Notes: generated by a model from the sequence alone, not told the origin. Positions 15,519-23,500 are shown, counted from the first letter of the stretch. The stretch: 44,361 nucleotides of DNA from UBA11524 sp964383815 (GCA_964383815.1 CAYLIC010000014.1:1-44361); one strand, 5' to 3'. Numbers and translations: made by a program.

Positions 15519-17011
15519 CAGGCGGATACCTCCTTGCCGTCCATGGGCAGGCGCACGGTGAAGGTGGAGCCTTCCCCGGGGGCGCTGTCCACGGTGATGG
15601 TGCCCTTGTGCAGGGTAACCAGCTGGCGCACAATGCTCAGGCCCAGGCCTGTGCCGCCGGTCTCCCGGGAGCGGGCCTTGTCCACCCGGTAGAACCGCTC
15701 GAAAATGTGGGCTTGATCCTCCTTGGGGATGCCCACGCCGTTGTCCTGCACGGTGAGAACGGCAGCACGTCCCTCCGTGCGGAGGGAAACGGTCACCTGG
15801 CCTCCGTCCGGGGTGTACTTCAGGCCGTTCTCCGCCAGGTTGTAGATGATCTGCCCCAGCTTGGAGCGGTCGGCCACAAGGCTGACATCCGGAGCAATGC
15901 TGCCCTTAAGGGTCTGGCTGCGCTGCTCGGCAGCGGGGGTCAGCAGGCGGAGGGTTTCCTGGGTCAGGTCGGACAGGTTCACCAGGGACGGGTGCAGCTC
16001 CATCCGGCGGCTGTCCATCTGGGTCAGGGTCAGCAGGTCGGTGATGATGCTGGTCAGCCGGTCAATTTCGTGGTTTATGTCCTGCATGAACTCCGCTTGC
16101 AGCTCCGCAGGCATGTCCGGCTGGTAGATGAGGCTCTCCAGCAGAATTTTCATGGAGGCCAGCGGGGTTTTCAGCTCGTGGGAGGCGTTGGAAACAAACT
16201 GGTTGCGGCTCTTGTCCAGGCGCTCCAGCTGCTCCGCCATGGTGTTGTAGCTCTCCGCCAGCTGGCGCAGCTCGCCGGAGCCGCGCACCTTCACCCGGGC
16301 GGAAAGGTCACCCTTGCCCATCCGCTGGATGGTGCGGGTCAGCGCGGCAATGGGGTTGGTAATCACCTGGGAGAACACCAGCGCCGCCACCAGCGCCGCC
16401 GCCGCCACCACGAGGAACACGCTCAGCAGCTGCTGCTGAACGGCGCTGAGGCTGGTCATCATCTCCTGCACCGGGGAAACGAAAAGCAGCGCGCCCAGCC
16501 GCCCGCGGGTGCCGATGATGCTGGCGGTGCAGTAGGCCACATAGTCGTCTTCGCCGGCTGTCAGGCGCTGGTCGCCGCCCTGAAGGTGGTGGATGCCATA
16601 AGCGGTGCTTTCACCGCCGGTGAGGATGGACAGCACCTCCGGCAGCTGCAGGCGCATGCCGCACAGCTGGGAGAAGCTGTCGAACTGCACCTTTCCATCC
16701 TCATCCACAATCAGCAGCCGTCCGCCCATTTCACCGCCGGAGGAAACCAGTGCCTCCTGCAGGGCATCGGCCTGGGCGGATTGAAAAAGCGGCGCAAGGG
16801 TCGTGGCCAGCTTTTCCACGGAAAGGCTGTCCTGACGGATGCGCTGCTCGTACATCTGCTCGCTGACAAGGTTGGTGAGGGAGCTTGCCATAATGGCGAA
16901 GGAGCTGCCGATAATCAAAAGAAAGGCCAGCAGGATCTTCCACCTGATGCTGGCCCAGGGCAGTAGCTTTGTGCTTGTGCGTGAAATGGTAACCAACTCC
17001 CCATTTGGCAA
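15518..17011 (-). CDS. Sensor histidine kinase (WalK/PhoR-like)
   Basis: A 497-residue membrane kinase. TM1 about 23-45, extracytoplasmic sensor about 46-190, TM2 about 193-215, HAMP about 216-268, HisKA with phospho-acceptor SNASHELKTPL (about 280-290), and HATPase with N box (NLAENGLKYT), G1 (DNGVGIP), F (FERFYRVD) and G2 (GGTGLGLSIV). It phosphorylates the adjacent response regulator. The start is uncertain: TTG 17011 has GGGG at 8 bp, but it lies within a repeated copy of the regulator's wing-coding sequence, and a TTG at residue 6 is also possible. Confidence 0.93.
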   Translation of the reverse strand: MPNGELVTISRTSTKLLPWASIRWKILLAFLLIIGSSFAIMASSLTNLVSEQMYEQRIRQDSLSVEKLATTLAPLFQSAQADALQEALVSSGGEMGGRLLIVDEDGKVQFDSFSQLCGMRLQLPEVLSILTGGESTAYGIHHLQGGDQRLTAGEDDYVAYCTASIIGTRGRLGALLFVSPVQEMMTSLSAVQQQLLSVFLVVAAAALVAALVFSQVITNPIAALTRTIQRMGKGDLSARVKVRGSGELRQLAESYNTMAEQLERLDKSRNQFVSNASHELKTPLASMKILLESLIYQPDMPAELQAEFMQDINHEIDRLTSIITDLLTLTQMDSRRMELHPSLVNLSDLTQETLRLLTPAAEQRSQTLKGSIAPDVSLVADRSKLGQIIYNLAENGLKYTPDGGQVTVSLRTEGRAAVLTVQDNGVGIPKEDQAHIFERFYRVDKARSRETGGTGLGLSIVRQLVTLHKGTITVDSAPGEGSTFTVRLPMDGKEVSA

Positions 17012-17032
17012 TGATTGACCCCGGCTGGGAGG
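16980..17032 (-). repeat. Second copy of response-regulator wing-coding segment
   Basis: On the minus strand this 53-bp stretch encodes SQPGSIIAKWGVGYHFTH in a frame that is not used by either gene. It aligns without gaps to 17200-17252 in the regulator gene, which encodes SQPEFIFTKWGVGYYFTD. I count 39 of 53 identical bases, with differences mostly silent within KWGVGY. Confidence 0.75.
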
Positions 17033-17043
17033 CCGTGCCGGTA

Positions 17044-17880
17044 TTACTGGTCGGAAGGCTCGGCTTGGGCAGGCTGGGCAGCGCGGCTGGCCCGGGAGCG
17101 GCCCTGGACGCCTGCGGAGCGCTGGCGGGGTGCGGGATGCTCCGGCTCCGGCTGCTGGGATGCGGTGGCAAACTGGAAGGACTGGTCGTATTCCTTATCG
17201 GTAAAGTAGTAGCCCACGCCCCACTTGGTGAAGATGAACTCCGGCTGGGAGGTGTTGCGCTCGATCTTTTCACGCAGGCGGCGGATGTGCACATCCACGG
17301 TGCGGGCATCGCCGGTGTAGTCGTATTTCCAAACGGTTTCCAGCATTTGCTCCCGGCTGAACACCTTGCCACGGTTGGTGATGAACAGCTGCAGCAGGTC
17401 GAACTCCTTGGCTGTCAGGCGAACCTCCTTGCCGCCCAGGCGCACGGTGCGCTTCACCAGGTTGACCTCCATGTCCCGCACGCGGACAATCTTGCGCTCC
17501 TCCAGGGGCTGCAGGCCGCTGGCCCGGCGCAGAATGTTCTTGATGCGGGCCTTGACCTCCAGGATGTTGAAGGGCTTGGTCATATAGTCGTCTGCGCCGT
17601 ACTCCAGGCCCAGAATCTTGTCCATGTCCTCGCCCTTGGCGGTGAGCATAATGATGGGCACATTGCTGTGCTCCCGGATGCGCTGGCAAACGCTGATGCC
17701 GTCCAGCTCGGGCAGCATCACATCCAGGAGGATCATATCGAAGGGGGAGGCGAAGAACTTGGTCAGCGCTTCATTGCCGTCCATGGCGCTGTCGATCTCA
17801 TAGCCTTCCTGCTCCAGCGAATATTTCAGTCCCTTCAGGATCGAGGGTTCATCGTCCACCAACAGAATGCGCTTGCCCAT
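17044..17880 (-). CDS. OmpR-family response regulator (WalR-like)
   Basis: A 278-residue regulator. The receiver (1-120) has the acidic pocket DDE (9-11), phospho-acceptor Asp53 (LLDVMLPELDG), Thr in LTAKG and Lys in TKPFN. The winged-helix domain (about 130-238) ends with the usual KWGVGYYF wing. A 40-residue Pro/Ala/Gln/Arg-rich tail follows, which OmpR proteins normally lack. AGGAAGGA is upstream of ATG 17880. It heads the five-gene minus-strand block and has its own promoter at 17930-17958. With the HK, GerMN and HtrA genes the order recalls a WalRK operon; orthology should be tested by phylogeny. Confidence 0.92.
   Translation of the reverse strand: MGKRILLVDDEPSILKGLKYSLEQEGYEIDSAMDGNEALTKFFASPFDMILLDVMLPELDGISVCQRIREHSNVPIIMLTAKGEDMDKILGLEYGADDYMTKPFNILEVKARIKNILRRASGLQPLEERKIVRVRDMEVNLVKRTVRLGGKEVRLTAKEFDLLQLFITNRGKVFSREQMLETVWKYDYTGDARTVDVHIRRLREKIERNTSQPEFIFTKWGVGYYFTDKEYDQSFQFATASQQPEPEHPAPRQRSAGVQGRSRASRAAQPAQAEPSDQ
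17200..17252 (-). repeat. First copy of the duplicated wing-coding segment (inside the regulator gene)
   Basis: Gap-free partner of 16980-17032 at an offset of 220 bp; it encodes the SQPEFIFTKWGVGYYFTD wing of the response regulator. Confidence 0.75.
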
Positions 17881-17929
17881 ATTTGTACATCCTTCCTCAT
17901 TTGCAACCCAAATAAAGGTTGTTACCTAT

Positions 17930-17958
17930 ATTGTACGACAGTTTATGAAATAAATCAA
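17930..17958 (-). promoter_or_regulatory. Sigma-A promoter for the RR-HK-GerM-GerM-HtrA block
   Basis: Minus strand: -35 TTGATT (17953-17958), 17-bp spacer, -10 TACAAT (17930-17935), 50 bp upstream of the regulator ATG. It separates this block from the ATPase gene. Confidence 0.65.
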
Positions 17959-17970
17959 GTGGTTTTGCAA

Positions 17971-18690
17971 TCATTTTGTAATAATTTTTGCCGGGAAGGT
18001 GGGCATTTCTGTGGGCATTGCGGCGGAATCGCTGAGGATGCGCCCGGCGGAAATGGCAATCTGCCGCTGTGCCCGGCGGGCTACCACGGAATCGTGGGTG
18101 ATGAGCAGGATGGTGTGCCCGGACTGGTGCAGCTGTTCCAGCAGGGCAAGCACATCGGCGGTGGACTGGGCGTCCAGGTTGCCGGTGGGCTCGTCTGCCA
18201 GGAGCACGGCAGGGTTCCGGGCCAGGGCTCGGGCAATGGCCACCCGCTGCTGCTGCCCGCCGGACAGCTGGGAAGGCGTGTGCCGCAGGCGGCCTCCCAG
18301 GCCAACCTGCTCCAGCAGGCTTCGGGCGGTGCGCAGGCGCCGGGCCTCCGGCACGCCGCACAGCAGCAGGGGAAGTGCCACATTTTCCTCCGCATTCAGC
18401 CGTGGAAGCAGCTGAAAGCCCTGAAACACAAAGCCTATCTCCTGCCCGCGCACATGGGCCAGCCGGGCTTCATCCAGGGTGGAAACATCCTGCCCGTGGA
18501 GCAGGTAGCGGCCTGCAGTGGGCCTGTCCAGGCAGCCGAGGATGTGCATCAGCGTGCTTTTCCCGCTGCCACTGGGGCCGATGATGGCGGCGTATTCCCC
18601 CCGGGCAATGTGCAGGCTCACCCCGTCCAGGGCCGCCAGGCTGCCGCACTCCAGGGGATAGCGCTTCGTAAGTCCTTCGGTGCGAATCAT
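17971..18690 (-). CDS. LolD/MacB-type ABC transporter ATP-binding protein (no adjacent permease)
   Basis: A 239-residue ATPase with Walker A GPSGSGKST, Q-loop in FVFQGFQLLP, signature LSGGQQQR, Walker B AVLLADEPTGNLD and H-loop LITHD. The ADEPTGNLD form is characteristic of the MacB/LolD/FtsE group that works with FtsX-like permeases. ATG 18690 has GGGAGG 5 bp upstream; a longer frame upstream has no ribosome site and runs into a terminator. No permease gene is adjacent. The only MacB-type permease in the window, at 2490-3659, lacks an ATPase, so the two might be partners (inference). Confidence 0.9.
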   Translation of the reverse strand: MIRTEGLTKRYPLECGSLAALDGVSLHIARGEYAAIIGPSGSGKSTLMHILGCLDRPTAGRYLLHGQDVSTLDEARLAHVRGQEIGFVFQGFQLLPRLNAEENVALPLLLCGVPEARRLRTARSLLEQVGLGGRLRHTPSQLSGGQQQRVAIARALARNPAVLLADEPTGNLDAQSTADVLALLEQLHQSGHTILLITHDSVVARRAQRQIAISAGRILSDSAAMPTEMPTFPAKIITK

Positions 18691-18710
18691 GCCGACCTCC
18701 CCAAAAACAG

Positions 18711-18741
18711 AAAAATTCCCGGCCTTAGTATAGCCGGGAAT
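18711..18741 (-). terminator. Terminator of the dipeptidase gene
   Basis: On the minus strand ATTCCCGGC and GCCGGGAAT arms (33-41 and 15-23 of the 187xx block) are followed by TTTTT, 9 bp after the dipeptidase stop. Confidence 0.75.
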
Positions 18742-18749
18742 GCGGAAAA

Positions 18750-19649
18750 TCAAGCAATGCGGCGGAAGTAATTCAGCAGGTTTTCACCGGCGATGGCGGC
18801 AATGGCGCCCTCATCATAACCCAGGCGGCGCAGCTCCTCCAGCAGGGCGGGCAGCTGGCCCGGGTGCTGCAGGTTGCCGGGCGTAACCTCAATGCCGTCG
18901 AAATCGGAGCCAAAGCCCACGATTTCCGTGCCGCCCATCTGGCAGATGTGGTCGATGTGCCGGGCAATCAGCGCTGCATCGGCCTTGCCGTCCTGGGAGA
19001 GAAAATAGGGGTAAAAGTTCACACCCACAAAGCCCCCTTCGCGAATCATCAGGCGCAGCTGATCGTCCGTCAGGTTGCGGGCGTGGCTGCACAGGGCGCG
19101 GCAGCAGCTGTGGCTGGCCATGGGCGGCAGGTTGGTTTTGGCAAAAATGTCGTAGAAGCCTGCATCGTTCAGGTGGGATACATCCACCGCCATGCCCACA
19201 CGCTGCATTTCCTTCACCACCTGCAGGCCGTAGGCGGTCAGGCCGCGGGGATCGCCGGACTTGGCAGGATAGCCCAGGGCGTTCACGTTGTTCCACAGGA
19301 GCGCCGCCATGCGCACGCCCTTGTTGCGCCAGGCCTCCACCGTGTGCAGGCCCGGCTCGAACACCTCACCGCCCTCAATGGACAGCATGAAGCAGCTTTC
19401 TCCGGGTTTGGCATCGCCGGGGTCGGTCACCTGGCGGATGCCGGCCTGCACCAGGCGGGGTGCCGCAGCCAGCTCGGCAGCGGTGATGGCCTCCACGTTT
19501 CCCCGGTTGCCGTCGCGGCCTGTCCACAGGGCGCAGACCTGCAGGGTCACGCCGCCCTGGCGCAGGCGCTCCGGGGTGATGCACAGGGGCGCACCGGGGG
19601 TGTGCGCCATGGCGTAAAGGGTGTCGCAGTGGGTATCGGCAATGAACAT
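18750..19649 (-). CDS. Membrane dipeptidase-like metallopeptidase (M19)
   Basis: A 299-residue TIM-barrel dipeptidase. Zinc-site signatures are all visible: HxD in ADTHCDTLY (near residue 7), bridging Glu in MLSIEGGE (about 90), His in DVSHLND (about 158) and SHSCCRAL (about 180), and Asp in GFGSDFDG (about 245). The family hydrolyses dipeptides, including some with D-residues. No signal peptide is seen, so a cytoplasmic location is likely. AAAGGAGA precedes ATG 19649. It lies downstream of rpiB across a structured non-coding stretch. Confidence 0.92.
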   Translation of the reverse strand: MFIADTHCDTLYAMAHTPGAPLCITPERLRQGGVTLQVCALWTGRDGNRGNVEAITAAELAAAPRLVQAGIRQVTDPGDAKPGESCFMLSIEGGEVFEPGLHTVEAWRNKGVRMAALLWNNVNALGYPAKSGDPRGLTAYGLQVVKEMQRVGMAVDVSHLNDAGFYDIFAKTNLPPMASHSCCRALCSHARNLTDDQLRLMIREGGFVGVNFYPYFLSQDGKADAALIARHIDHICQMGGTEIVGFGSDFDGIEVTPGNLQHPGQLPALLEELRRLGYDEGAIAAIAGENLLNYFRRIA

Positions 19650-19709
19650 GGGAACGTCTCCTTTTGAAAAGGTTGAAAGGCCAGCGAGGACTCACACCGT
19701 CGGCCGCTT

Positions 19710-19849
19710 GCGGCAAGGCGGTGCCGCTCTCCCGCGTCGCGGTGCATCCGTCATGCGCCGCGACCACCGCCTGGCTGTAACCCGGTCAGGCTGCCCCGCT
19801 TGGGATTCTTAAGGAATGGAATCCCTTAAGCGGGATTGTCAGGGGCAGC
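19710..19849 (-). other. Structured non-coding region with three consecutive hairpins
   Basis: Between the rpiB stop and the dipeptidase start lie three inverted repeats. GCGGCA/TGCCGC occupies 19710-19727. GTCGCGG with inner GCAT/ATGC occupies 19736-19764. A long compound stem occupies 19790-19849: GCTGCCCC pairs with GGGGCAGC, GCTT with AAGC and GGGATT with AATCCC. None has a U-tract. No gene is visible in the 209-bp gap. It could be a leader RNA, a processing site or a dispersed repeat. Confidence 0.55.
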
Positions 19850-19858
19850 GCTCTTTGG

Positions 19859-20305
19859 TCACAGCTCCTGACCGTTTTCAATGGCGGAAATCTGGTCGAT
19901 GCGGCGCTGGTGGCGCCCGCCCTCAAACTCGGCGGTGAGCCAGTGGGTGGCAATCATCTTCGCCAGGTCAACGCCCACCACACGGGCACCCATGGTGAGG
20001 ATGTTGCTGTTGTTGTGGCGCTTGGAAAGCTCGGCGCTGTACACATCGGAGCAGGTGCACACCCGGATGCCCTTCACCTTGCTGGCGGCAATGCCAATGC
20101 CAATGCCTGTGCCGCAGATGAGGATGCCCCGGTCGCATTCGCCGGAGGCCACGGTCTTGGCAGCCCGGTAGCCATAAACGGGATAATCGCAGCTAACGGC
20201 CTCGTTGGTGCCAAAGTCCTTATAGGTCAGGTTCATGCTGTCCAGCAGCTTCATGATTTCGCGCTTCAGCTCAATGCCGGTATGGTCGCAGGCCAGTGCT
20301 ATCAT
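19859..20305 (-). CDS. rpiB: Ribose-5-phosphate isomerase B
   Basis: A 148-residue enzyme of the RpiB/LacAB family, interconverting ribose 5-phosphate and ribulose 5-phosphate. The start motif MIALACDHTGIELK, the catalytic-cysteine loop ILICGTGIGIGIAASKVKGIRV (split at GTGIG), and the phosphate-site segment RHNNSNILTMGARV are all present. Length matches the family. ATG 20305 has AAGGAGG upstream; the longer frame has none and runs into the divergent promoter. Some RpiB relatives isomerise other sugar phosphates, such as allose 6-phosphate. Confidence 0.93.
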   Translation of the reverse strand: MIALACDHTGIELKREIMKLLDSMNLTYKDFGTNEAVSCDYPVYGYRAAKTVASGECDRGILICGTGIGIGIAASKVKGIRVCTCSDVYSAELSKRHNNSNILTMGARVVGVDLAKMIATHWLTAEFEGGRHQRRIDQISAIENGQEL

Positions 20306-20354
20306 GGGAAAAGCCTCCTTGAAAAGTTTCTCCATAATAAATACGCGAAAAACG

Positions 20355-20383
20355 TTACAACTCCTGCTTGCATGTGCTATAAT
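20355..20383 (+). promoter_or_regulatory. Sigma-A promoter for the metal ABC transporter genes
   Basis: -35 TTACAA (20355-20360), 17-bp spacer, -10 TATAAT (20378-20383), 33 bp before ATG 20416. I did not recognise a Zur or MntR operator. Confidence 0.7.
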
Positions 20384-20415
20384 ATTACCGACTAATCCCA
20401 TGAAGGAGGCTCCCT

Positions 20416-21156
20416 ATGCCGGAACATCACTGTTCCCTTTGCCATATCGGCCTGGATGGCGTGGGCGTGCAGCGCGGCGGACAGACGCTGCTGCACGATG
20501 TATCCATGCACATCCACTGCGGTCAGCTGACGGTGCTTATCGGCCAGAACGGCGCAGGCAAGACCACCCTCATCCGCGCCCTGCTGGGGGAACTGCCCCA
20601 CAGCGGTAACATCCACCATGTGGACGACCATGGGCGGGACATTCCCCATTTGCGTACAGGGTATGTGCCCCAGCACCTGCACTTTGACAAGGAAATGCCC
20701 GTGACCGTGGAGGACTTTCTGGCGGCGGCCTTCACCCGGCGGCCTGTGTGGACGGGCATTGGCAGAAAGACCCGGCAGGCCGTTCGCCAGGCACTGGAGG
20801 CTGTGGACGCGGCAGAGCTGGCACAGCGGCCCCTGGGGCGGTGCTCCGGGGGTGAGCTGCAGCGGGTGCTGCTGGCACTGGCCCTGCACCCGGCGCCGGA
20901 TTTGCTGGTGCTGGACGAGCCGGTGTCCGGGGTGGATCAGAACGGGCTGAAGATGTTTCTGGACACGGTGCTGCGGCTGAAGGGCACCCGCCATATGGCG
21001 ATTCTGCTGGTGAGCCACGATTTGCAGCTGGTGCGGGAATATGCCGACCATGTGGTGCTGCTGGACAAGACCGTCCTGGCCCAGGGCAGCGCGGAAAGCG
21101 TGTTCCACACCCCGCAGTTTGATGCGGTGTTTGGCCAGGGGAGGGAAGCGCAATGA
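20416..21156 (+). CDS. Zinc/manganese-type ABC transporter ATP-binding protein
   Basis: A 246-residue ATPase: Walker A GQNGAGKTT (about 43-51), Q-loop YVPQHLHF, signature CSGGELQR, Walker B LLVLDEPVSGVD, H-loop VSHD. The sequence matches the ZnuC/AdcC group. The N-terminus MPEHHCSLCH carries two cysteines and three histidines ahead of the first beta strand, suggesting a metal-responsive tip (inference). GAAGGAGG precedes ATG. The gene overlaps the permease gene by 4 bp (ATGA). Confidence 0.9.
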   Translation: MPEHHCSLCHIGLDGVGVQRGGQTLLHDVSMHIHCGQLTVLIGQNGAGKTTLIRALLGELPHSGNIHHVDDHGRDIPHLRTGYVPQHLHFDKEMPVTVEDFLAAAFTRRPVWTGIGRKTRQAVRQALEAVDAAELAQRPLGRCSGGELQRVLLALALHPAPDLLVLDEPVSGVDQNGLKMFLDTVLRLKGTRHMAILLVSHDLQLVREYADHVVLLDKTVLAQGSAESVFHTPQFDAVFGQGREAQ

Positions 21157-21998
21157 TGGATGCAATCTATGCCGCCATGGACGCTGTGCTGCCCCTGGAG
21201 GCACTGCAGTTTTCCTTTATGAAAAATGCCTTTCTGGCCATTCTTTTGCTAACGCCGCTGCTGGGCCTGCTGGGCACCATGGCGGTGAACAGGCAGATGG
21301 CCTTCTTCTCCGATGCGCTGGGCCACAGTGCGCTGACGGGCATTGGCCTGGGCATTGTGCTGGGCGTTTCCAGCGATCTGCTGAGCATGCTGGTGTTTGG
21401 CATTGTGTGGGCGGTGATGATCTGCCGCATAAAGCAGACAGGCGCCGCCTCCACCGATACGGTGATCAGCGTGTTCTCCTCTACGTCCATTGCGGCGGGG
21501 TTGCTGATACTGTCCCGGGGCGGCGGGTTTGCCAAGTATTCCTCGCTGCTCATTGGCGATGTGCTGGCGGTAACGCCCGGCGACCTGGTGTGGCTGCTGT
21601 GTGCGCTGGCTGGCGGTGTGGCCCTTTGGGTGCATATGTATAACGATCTGCTGCTGACCAGCGTGAATGAATCCCTGGCCCGGAGCCGCGGTGTGAAAAC
21701 CAGCGTGACCGAGTGCGCCTTTGTGGTGCTGGTGGCGGTGGCAGTGATGCTGGCCATCAAGTGGGTTGGCGTGATGCTCATCAACGCGCTGCTGATTCTC
21801 CCGGCGGCGGCGGGCAGGAACATTGCCAGGAACAGCCGCCAGCATGCGGCATGGAGCGTGGGCATTGCCCTGGTCAGCGGTGTGGCAGGCCTGCTGAGCG
21901 CCTACGCGTGGGATACCTCCGCCGGTGCAGCCATTGTGCTGTATGCAGCTGGCTGCTACGGCCTGTCCCTGCTGTGCCGGTGGGTCATGAAGAAATAA
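21153..21998 (+). CDS. Zinc/manganese-type ABC transporter permease
   Basis: A 281-residue ABC-3 family permease with about eight hydrophobic helices. A conserved segment near residue 50 reads NRQMAFFSDALGHSALTGIGLG (split at DALGHSALTG), and a coupling region ends LILPAAAGRNIARN. Translation is coupled to the ATPase gene. No ZnuA-type binding protein (family SBP_9) accompanies the pair; the next gene encodes a sugar-type binding protein with its own promoter. Confidence 0.9.
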   Translation: MMDAIYAAMDAVLPLEALQFSFMKNAFLAILLLTPLLGLLGTMAVNRQMAFFSDALGHSALTGIGLGIVLGVSSDLLSMLVFGIVWAVMICRIKQTGAASTDTVISVFSSTSIAAGLLILSRGGGFAKYSSLLIGDVLAVTPGDLVWLLCALAGGVALWVHMYNDLLLTSVNESLARSRGVKTSVTECAFVVLVAVAVMLAIKWVGVMLINALLILPAAAGRNIARNSRQHAAWSVGIALVSGVAGLLSAYAWDTSAGAAIVLYAAGCYGLSLLCRWVMKK

Positions 21999-22041
21999 CG
22001 CATACTTATTCATGAAAGCTGTGAAAACATCGCGAAAGACC

Positions 22042-22070
22042 TTGACAAAACCAGGAATATGGCGCATGAT
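22042..22070 (+). promoter_or_regulatory. Sigma-A promoter for the SBP/GGDEF-EAL pair
   Basis: Consensus -35 TTGACA (22042-22047), 17-bp spacer, -10 CATGAT (22065-22070), 24 bp before ATG 22094. Confidence 0.6.
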
Positions 22071-22093
22071 GTAAACAAAAGAGGAGGGAGCGC

Positions 22094-23500
22094 ATGTATA
22101 TGAAGCGAATCCTGTGTCTGATGCTGGTGCTCCTCCTGCCGGTGACGGGCCTGGCAGAGCACGGTCTGTCCCCCGAGGACCCTCAGGTGCTGACCCTTTG
22201 GCATTATTATAACGGCGCGCAGCAGCAGGTGTTCGACCGGCTGGTGGCCGAGTTTAACGACACCATTGGCCTGGAAAAGGGCATCATTATCGCCCCCATC
22301 AGCCAAGGCAGTGTGGATGACCTGGCGGACAAGGTGCTCAGCTCCGCCCAGGGGCGCATTGGCGCGGACAAAATGCCCGACATTTTCGCCGCCTATGCAG
22401 ACAGCGCCTATGCGGTGGACCAGCTGGGCCTGGTGGCAGACCTGTCCGCCTACATGACGGAAGAGGAAATCGACCGGTATATGGATGCCTACATCGAGGA
22501 AGGCCGCCTGGGTACCAGCGATGCGCTGAAGGTGTTCCCCGTTGCCAAGTCCACGGAAATCATGCTGGTGAACAGGACCGAGTGGGACGCCTTCGCCACG
22601 GACACCGGTGCGCAGGTGAGCCAGCTGGCCACCTGGGAAGGCATTGTGGAGGTATCCGAAAGCTATTACAGGTGGAGCGGCGGCAAGGCCTTCTTTGGCA
22701 GGGATGCCTTTGCCAACTATGTGCTGATTGGCAGCAGGCAGCTGGGTGCGGAAATGTTTGCCGTGGAGTGCGGCAGGCTGACGCTGAATATCAATGCGGA
22801 TGTTATGCGCCGCCTGTGGGACAACTATGTGGTGCCCTATGCCCAGGGCTGGTTTGGCGCCTATGGGCGGTACCGCTCCGATGATGTAAAAACGGGCCTG
22901 CTGGTTGCCCTGGTGGGCTCCACCAGCGGCGCCATGTATTTCCCCAGCCAGGTAACCAGGGACAATGGCACCACCTACCCCATTGAGTGCATGGTGCTGC
23001 CCTTGCCCAACTTTCAGGCCACCCAGCCCTATGCGGCCCAGCAGGGCGCAGGCATGGTGGTAACCAGGAGCACCGCCGCCCGGGAGTATGCGGCGGTGGA
23101 GTTTTTGAAATGGTTCACCGGCAAGGAGCAGGACATGGCCTTCAGCCTGTCCAGCGGGTATCTGCCGGTGACCAAGGCTGCCGGGCAGGCCCAGGCGCTG
23201 GAGCAGGCCATGGACAATGCGGGCATTACCGGCATGATGCGGGATATTCTTTCCCAGGGTGCGGAGATTGTCCGCTCCTATCAGCTGTACACCAACAAGG
23301 CCTTCGACAACGGTGTGGAGGCCCGGCGCCTGGTGGAAAACAGCATGAGCCAGGCCGCACAGCAGGCCCGGGATGACTACCTGGTGCTGACCGTGGGCGG
23401 CATGACCGGGGAGGAGGCCGTTCAGCGCGTGGCGGGGGACGAGGCCTTCAATGCCTGGCTGGCGCAATTCCGCACGGACATGGAAGCCGTGCTCCGCTGA
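22094..23500 (+). CDS. Extracellular solute-binding protein, family 1
   Basis: A 468-residue exported protein. Signal peptide about 1-21 (LMLVLLLPVTGLA) with no lipobox. The mature part starts with LTLWHYYNGAQQQVFDRLVAEFN, typical of SBP_bac_1 in its LTLWHYYNG strand-helix opening. A C-terminal region with FLKWFTGKEQDMAFSLSSGYLP is typical of sugar-binding members. GGAGGGAG precedes ATG. No permease is adjacent; 43 bp downstream is a membrane GGDEF-EAL protein, so a sensing role is plausible. Secreted SBPs without lipid anchor need another tether in monoderm cells. Confidence 0.85.
   Translation: MYMKRILCLMLVLLLPVTGLAEHGLSPEDPQVLTLWHYYNGAQQQVFDRLVAEFNDTIGLEKGIIIAPISQGSVDDLADKVLSSAQGRIGADKMPDIFAAYADSAYAVDQLGLVADLSAYMTEEEIDRYMDAYIEEGRLGTSDALKVFPVAKSTEIMLVNRTEWDAFATDTGAQVSQLATWEGIVEVSESYYRWSGGKAFFGRDAFANYVLIGSRQLGAEMFAVECGRLTLNINADVMRRLWDNYVVPYAQGWFGAYGRYRSDDVKTGLLVALVGSTSGAMYFPSQVTRDNGTTYPIECMVLPLPNFQATQPYAAQQGAGMVVTRSTAAREYAAVEFLKWFTGKEQDMAFSLSSGYLPVTKAAGQAQALEQAMDNAGITGMMRDILSQGAEIVRSYQLYTNKAFDNGVEARRLVENSMSQAAQQARDDYLVLTVGGMTGEEAVQRVAGDEAFNAWLAQFRTDMEAVLR

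Noticed and set aside
16731..17372. Minus-strand open frame containing KWGVGYHFTH
   Set aside because: It is out of frame with both the regulator and the kinase over most of its length; only the short repeated wing segment is meaningful, so it is reported as a repeat, not a gene.
22094..23500. ZnuA-type metal-binding protein for the adjacent ZnuBC pair
   Set aside because: The sequence is of the family-1 sugar-binding type (LTLWHYYNG opening, EFLKWFTG-like C-terminal region) and lacks the His-rich loop; it also has its own promoter.
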